Source: Epichloe hybrida (lineage: Eukaryota; Ascomycota; Sordariomycetes; Hypocreales; Clavicipitaceae). Taken from it: a stretch of 64,000 bases of DNA. Numbering within the stretch: the stretch's first letter is position 1; each line of letters opens with the position of its first letter. The notes under the pieces were generated by a model. That model was not told the DNA's origin. It was given only the letters and a program-made list of their open reading frames with translations, and made no database searches. This document shows, piece by piece, positions 58,701 to 64,000 of the stretch. Position numbers and translations under genes: made by a program. Location of the stretch: the NCBI GenBank assembly GCA_019022495.1, contig JAFEKR010000002.1, forward strand, positions 1,426,001 to 1,490,000. The letters run 5' to 3'.

Positions 58701-59405
58701 TTGCAGGCCCCAAAGCCTACATATCACCACTTTCTGGCCCAGAATGCACCACCAGACGATGAGGTATGGAACAGCCGCCTACGACTGCTCCAACTTCTCA
58801 GCGGCCCGCATGAATACAATGCTGCTGCTATTGCACAGCGCATCGAAAGCCTTCCCGGCGACTTGCTCGTGCCCGAGACAATCATTTTGGCAGGACGCCG
58901 GAATCGCCATGAGGAAGCCCTCCGTCTCTTAGTCCATCAGCTGGGCGATTACGACACTGCGGTCGCCTATTGTCTCAGAGGGGGATCAAGCGTGTACTCC
59001 CGACCTCAGCTCCGCTACCGAAGCGATAGCTTACCCGAAGCAGACCAGCAACGCCGGCTTTTCCAGGCTGTACTCGGCGAGTTCTTTGCCATCGCCGATG
59101 TGAGTGATCGTGTGGAGCAGACTGCGGCTTTGCTCGAGCGTTTTGGTGGATGGTTCAACGTAGAAGACGTACTGGGCCTGATTCCCGACACGTGGTCGGT
59201 GGATGTGATAGCTGGGTTTCTCACGGGTGCCCTCAGGAGAATGGTCCGAGAGAGGCATGAGATGACAGTGAGGAGGGCGCTGAGCGCAGCAGAGAACTCG
59301 AGAGTGAACTACGAGTTAATCGTGGGTGTGAAGAAGAACGGACCGAGCATCGAGGGCACAGAACTAGAACCTCAACGCGTTAGGGAACCTAGGCCAATCA
59401 ATTGA
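55724..59405 (+). CDS. VPS3: VPS3/TGFBRAP1-like CORVET subunit (CNH domain)
   Basis: Exons 55724-55877, 55931-56361, 56418-59405, introns 53 and 56 nt in phase, 1190 aa. The N-terminal third is a CNH beta-propeller: VKINCVEYYDGNLYIGTSAS, EILLLPRIGKACILCNSTAA, FYSLPELSPVSG, KVTFAGSVLSVRRDSIACVA, and after a Pro/Ser/Thr-rich loop, PEEFLLVIGTKASEPGVGMF. The C-terminal part is alpha-solenoid (VPS39/TRAP1 domains), including AVRYYLEHLVFDKGLTTYVG and LILAGRRNRHEEALRLLVHQ-like repeats. It ends without a RING finger. In the CORVET complex Vps3 tethers early endosomes through Rab5/Vps21. VPS39/Vam6 (HOPS) has a related layout; the INCVEYY start and lack of a terminal Cys motif favour VPS3. ATG at 55724 is the first in frame. 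Confidence 0.78.
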
Positions 59406-60675
59406 CTTCTTCTTTGGTGCCACACTGGTCTGCAAACAAGCCAAACTATGTTCCCTATTAAGGAAAACACAATTATCATGGGCCGAGATTGTCTATATAC
59501 ACACGCTCTGTAGTCCTTGCTTGTTACGTCACCCCCCTTTCATTATCGTCTCCGAATGTGCCGCGTTGTAGAATTCAACCCGCTTTGCTTCCTCGTCACT
59601 TGGACCCCCGAGGTCTTCTGTCTTCTATTCTTTAGCTAGGACATAACTAGCCTATCTCTCCTCATTGTAACATTCACGACCATTCCCTGCGCTGTCCGTC
59701 ACAATCCTTTAACCCCGTGCTCCAACCGCCCGGCCAGCGAGCAGCAGGCTCGCCTTCCAGAGATGATGGCTGAGCTGAGCCTCCGATGGGCTTCGTCCAC
59801 GGCGGGGGCCGGGCATGGCATACACGAACGAGGGCTGTGCTCGGCGTCGCCACGCTAGTTCGTCACGTCGTATGGGGGGGGCGGGGGGGGGAAACAGCAC
59901 CGAGGGACGCGGACAGGTAGTCCTCTGGTCTGGGGAGGCTCACTCACTGTCTTTTGCAAACCTTTGAGAGAGAGATTCGCGACGGTCAGTGCCGCGTGTC
60001 GCCGAACGAATCTTGGACCAAGCAAGATTTTGGACCGGCGCCCAATTTGCTCTTCCTGAGTCCGGTTCGCCGCCCATCACAGCAACCACATTGCGTCTCA
60101 CCGTGGGTGACGCTACAATTTTCCGGACACGAGAGGAGACATCAAGGAGCAGTGAGGCATGTTGAGGGAGTCAAGACCCTTCATTCGATTTGAATACTAT
60201 CCTAGCTAGAGGCATCTTCGAAGCCATCAGCAAGCCATCAGCAAAGCTATCAGCAAAGCTCCAAGATGCTGCCATTGTGCGATAGAAAAACCCCAGGGTA
60301 TCGAAAGAAAGAAACAAACAAGTACACGTCCCAGAAAAGATTAACCCTCCCTTGAGCTAAACTCGCTGCCAGAGCAGATAGGGACCATGATGCTGGGCAT
60401 TTATATCCATTTATAATGGTCAAATAGAGCAAAAACCCTCCAAAAAAACCAGGACTCCGTCAAATGATGTCGCCGCCTTTAGGACCATACTCCTTCCAAT
60501 CCTTGCTGGCCTGTGTCCAGATGGATTATTACATACGCTGTCGTATCATGCTGCCTTTCTAGTATGGCTATTAAATATGGGGTTTTGATCAAGGTTTCGT
60601 CACGAGACTCCTTGCGTATACGCGAAGTCTCGGTATATCGTAGAAAATGGTATCATGGCAAGACCTCGCTGCGAT
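59406..60675. other. Convergent intergenic region
   Basis: 3' ends of the VPS3-like and C2H2 genes. A G-rich run lies at 59872-59890. No supported gene. Confidence 0.6.
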
Positions 60676-63222
60676 TTAGATGGAAGCGCCAGAGGTCGTC
60701 TTCAACATCTCCTGCATTTCTTTCAGCTGCTCCTCAGTGGGATCATCAGAAACCCATGGACCCTTCTCCTCATCAGTGGCACCATGGAAACCATCGGCAC
60801 GCTCGAGAGTTCGGACATCCAGATCCGTCACGTATGCCTTGCCATCCGACAGCTTGATTCGAACTTCGCGATCAGTTGACAGCATCATGTCATCCTTGGC
60901 TAATCTTCGAGGGCCGTCAAAAACAGCCATGATACGCTTTCGCATAGTCATCTGACCCTTGTCAAAGCCCCAAGATGACGGATAGTCGCGGCGATTTTTG
61001 CGACCACGGGTCTTGGTTGGCATAGGCACACCTCCCCGGGCGTGCGTCAACCCACGAGATTTCTGCACGCCATTGGCGGGGTTGCCCTTCTTCTTGCTGG
61101 ACGGCGAAGAGTTCGCTCTGGAAGAAGCATAGTCGCCTGCGTCATCGTCACCCAACTCGAGATCGTCGTCGTCGTCGTCGTCGTCATTTTGGAAAGTCTG
61201 CGTGGCCTGTGTCGTCGTGGGCAAGTGGTTCTTCTCCAAGGTTTGATGCACAACTTGATCGTTCTCAACTTCGGCCAAATGCTGCGCGTTGATGGCCTCG
61301 GCGGGGTCCTCCTGTTGGACAATGCGGAGCACACAATCGTCCAAATGTTCGTAAAAGTCCTGGGCGTTGGAGAATGTCTGCGAGCAAGTGCTGCATTTTC
61401 CGGTGGCGTCTGGGGCGTAGCCAGTGAGCTTCCTGCCGGCAGCGACACCCGTAGATGTCTTTTTGCGACTATTGGGAGGTGTCTGCTCGACTCCATGAAC
61501 GGCTGTCAAATGTCTCTTGAAGACGTCTGCTCGATTAAAGGATTTCTCGGCAGGGGTGCCAGAGCCGGGACAGAAACCACACACCATGGTTCCCTTGTAG
61601 TGAGTTGGTGTGTGTCGATTCTTGTCGTATTTGCGTGCAAACCCCTTGATATGATACTCGCAAGTTTGGATTGGACACTTCTCGGGGCGCTCGGTCTGAT
61701 GGGTGAGCATATGGGCCTTCAAGTCCTTGAAGACCTTGCCGCAGTCGGGATACGTGCATCTCTGCTTCTCCCTGGCTTCATCTCCGCTGTAGTCGGCAGA
61801 GCCGCCTGGCGATATCAAGTTGACCATGCTAACTCGGCGACCGTCGTGGGGGTCCATGTTAGCGCCGTATGGGCCGGTAGTGTAGGCAGGAGCAAAGGGG
61901 CCATTTTGAAGAAAAGGCGAGGTGCTGCCGGGGCGAACCATGTTCGGCTGAGGCGATGATGACAGCGACGGGGAGGGGACGAAGGCGTGGGTGGCGGGAT
62001 GGTGAAAGTGGCCATGGTAAGGTGAGATGGGCATCTGTGGGCGAGCAATCTCTGGGTGAATGGGAGAGGAATCTGGAGGGAAAGAAATCGTGTCAGTGGC
62101 CTTGGCTGTGAGACTCATTGTCGTCAATCAACACGACGCGGGTCGCGACGGATGGGCAGGGCAGAACATCAAACGGCACAAAAAAAGAAATATGATGTTG
62201 GAAGTTGGAAGCTGGACGGAGGTAAAGCCGAGGCGGAGATGGTGGCCAAAGCGTCCGAGAGGGAGCCAAACCGGGGAAGCCCGGCGTTGGGCGCGCCATG
62301 GAGCCAGGGGCCAGGGGCCACGGGGCAGGGGGCAGGCCGGCGCAAGGGTGGGGGGGATGCAGGCCGGCCAGACAGAGACAACCAACTGTATCTCGCAGGT
62401 TTGTCACTCGTTCAGTTGCGGTTGCAGCAGCAGTTGCGGCAGTTGCGGCCAGGCGACCTCCCCTGGCCCGCACTGCAGGACGGAGAAGCCGGGCCCGTCA
62501 CACAAAAATACACTGCCTCTCGCACCACCGCGGCGGCATGGAGCCACCTGCATCGGCCAAGCCCGCCACGCGAATGCCTGTCTCAGGTATGGCTTGCAAG
62601 ACGGCAGCGGGATCACCGAGCCTCCCGGGAGAGAGAGAGAGAGAAGGGAAAATCCAAGGCAAAGCCGGGCAAGGGCTGAAATCATATCAAGGACGCGCAA
62701 CAAAAAAAGCATACATGCATGCGCTTTTAACTTACCGACAAAGGATTTTGGCTGCGCGCCAAAGTCGAAGGTGGTGTAGTCGTCCATGCCATTGTGGTAG
62801 TACTTTGTGCCATTCATGTAGTCGCTACCCACGATACTGGGCTGGAGGCTCATTGTGTTGGTGCTGTTGTTGTTGTTGTTCCAATCTGAGACTCCCAGCT
62901 GTCCGTGATTCGATTGCGGTGAACCGACTGCTGACGAGGGCGCAGAAGGAATAGATGCTGCGGAAAGGCCAGACGATAACATGTCGTCTGTGTAGACACC
63001 GGGAGATGGATGACCCGTCAAGATGTAGCTCGAGGTCTCGGCATATAGCGAGGGCTCAAATCCCACTGAGGTTGTGGCAGCTGGATATGACACGCCCATG
63101 TCCATGGGGGCCGCGGAAGCGAATGTGTTTTGAGGGGGTTCGGGATAGCTGTTGAAACCGTCGTTGTGCTGCTGTTGTGGGAACAGGCTGATGGTATAAG
63201 ACTGCCCGGCCATGGAGGCCAT
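60676..63222 (-). CDS. C2H2 zinc-finger transcription regulator
   Basis: Two exons, complement(60676..62072, 62736..63222), separated by a 663-nt intron (GTAAGT..CCAG), 627 aa. The N-terminal 260 residues are disordered with Asn and Ser/Pro runs. From about residue 269: finger 1 CTYPDCGKVFKDLKAHMLTH, then CPIQTCEYH...DKNRHTPTH, then CGFCPGSG...FKRHLTAVH. A later CCHC-like CSTCSQTFSNAQDFYEHLDD motif ends in Cys. An acidic tract (eight Asp) and a basic segment (KTRGRKNRRDYP) follow, then a conserved block WGFDKGQMTMRKRIMAVFDG and a short acidic tail. This is a nuclear DNA-binding protein family conserved in Hypocreales. I cannot name the regulon. MASMAGQSY at 63222 opens the frame. Confidence 0.9.
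62073..62735 (-). other. Long intron of the C2H2 gene
   Basis: 663 nt, over five times the usual length here, and unusually G+C-rich with a GAGAGAGAGAGA tract at 62631-62642. Both strands stay open over several hundred bases because stops are rare in G+C-rich DNA. I see no coding signature. Confidence 0.7.
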
Positions 63223-64000
63223 GATGTGATCGAGTTGAAAATCGGTACAACCAGTCTGTGGAGGGTTCAGTGCCGTGCTTGAGGGTGTGGGATTCCAAGC
63301 TTTACATAGGCGGCTAGTGCTTGCTCACGCCGTCGAGAACACTTACGCTGGAACAACTAGTTTCCATTCCACGCTCGCGGAGCGCCGGTGGTTGTCTTGA
63401 CTCACGGGGCGGCCGGGTTCCGCTCGTGTTCGGCTGGGTCACAGCGTTGGTTCACTTGAAGAATCAAAATAGAAAGCACAGATTTGCTGATTAAGACAGA
63501 GCAGGTCTTGGCTTTCTACAGTCAGAGGGGGGGGACTGTGTGTTGTTGATAAAGCCGGAAGGATCCAAGATCGGTGGACGGTTGTGTGTGAACTGGTATA
63601 AGTGAGAGAGCGTTGCGAACGTCGGCGTCTCTCCTCTCAGCGAAAGGCGTGCAAGAATATTTGATCTCTTCGGAAAATACAGGTAACGATTGACCGTTGA
63701 AGTGATTCAACGAGATGTTTGATGGCTTGTTGGGTCATAGAAGGCTGACAACATCCATCATGCAGATGGGGGCCCAGAAGTAGATATAGGCGACATCATG
63801 CCGTCGTAACAAAAGACGGATTGTCCACCCCAGGGCCCAGCCAACGGACGGGGATCTACTGGGAGAAGGTCGAGATGACAACGGAGTAGTCGAGTTCGGA
63901 CAAGGCGGTAGGGCAGAAGGAGGACGCCGCCAGCCTCATCCGGGAGGGGCCAGGGTGTGCGCGCAAACAAAGCAAGGCTCCGTTTTGGCAAAGGAAAATA
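63223..64000. other. Upstream region of the C2H2 gene
   Basis: 5' leader and promoter. No supported gene up to the window edge. Confidence 0.55.

Noticed and set aside
62056..62954. Three long overlapping plus-strand frames (207-239 codons)
   Set aside because: They sit on the antisense of the C2H2 intron and first exon. G+C-rich, stop-poor DNA explains them.

Overview
The window looks like nuclear DNA of a filamentous ascomycete (Pezizomycotina, most likely Sordariomycetes/Hypocreales). The genes are typically fungal: AzgA-type purine transporter, cAMP-receptor-like GPCR, mitochondrial PSD1, VPS3, a CASP-type golgin. They carry short GT-AG introns (mostly 50-110 nt) with CTAAC/CTGAC-like branch sites. 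One 11.4-kb block shows the extreme A+T richness, loss of CpA/TpG and dense stops expected of repeat-induced point mutation (RIP). I infer the taxon from family resemblance only; no database was searched.

Left part (1-31.3 kb): the edge cuts a short TIR element (1-210). Then come DNA polymerase eta (RAD30, minus), a GH29 alpha-L-fucosidase pseudogene (4.5-6.2 kb) cut at its 3' end by a second copy of that TIR element, a repeat-rich leader, a GPCR gene with an unresolved frame change, a methyltransferase-like gene (minus), an AzgA-like transporter (10 exons), a UCH37-type deubiquitinase (minus), a HERP/Usa1-like ubiquitin-domain membrane protein (minus), PSD1 (plus), a nitroreductase (minus) and an FNR-type flavoprotein reductase (minus).

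Middle (32.0-43.5 kb): one contiguous RIP-mutated transposon nest that I resolve into three levels. The outer Mutator-like element (32032-43458) has ~124-bp TIRs and an 8-bp target duplication, CCGCATCG. A ~1.9-kb element with ~430-bp TIRs (33913-42698) sits inside it, with a 9-bp duplication GCCCTTAGT. A minus-strand Ty1/copia LTR retrotransposon (35577-42440; 5-bp duplication AAAAT) sits inside the right TIR of that element.

Right part (43.5-64 kb): fibrillarin (NOP1, minus) and 60S ribosomal protein L17 (plus) form a divergent ribosome-biogenesis pair with a telobox-like AAACCCTAA between them. A small secreted DUF3455-type protein (minus) follows. A CASP/COY1 golgin (minus) and a VPS3-like CORVET subunit (plus) are another divergent pair, both in membrane trafficking. 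A C2H2 zinc-finger regulator (minus) with a 663-nt intron ends the window.

I found no CRISPR, rRNA or convincing tRNA, no secondary-metabolite cluster and no clearly new system. The most informative object is the datable three-level transposon nest, followed by the decayed GH29 gene that still keeps its splice sites.
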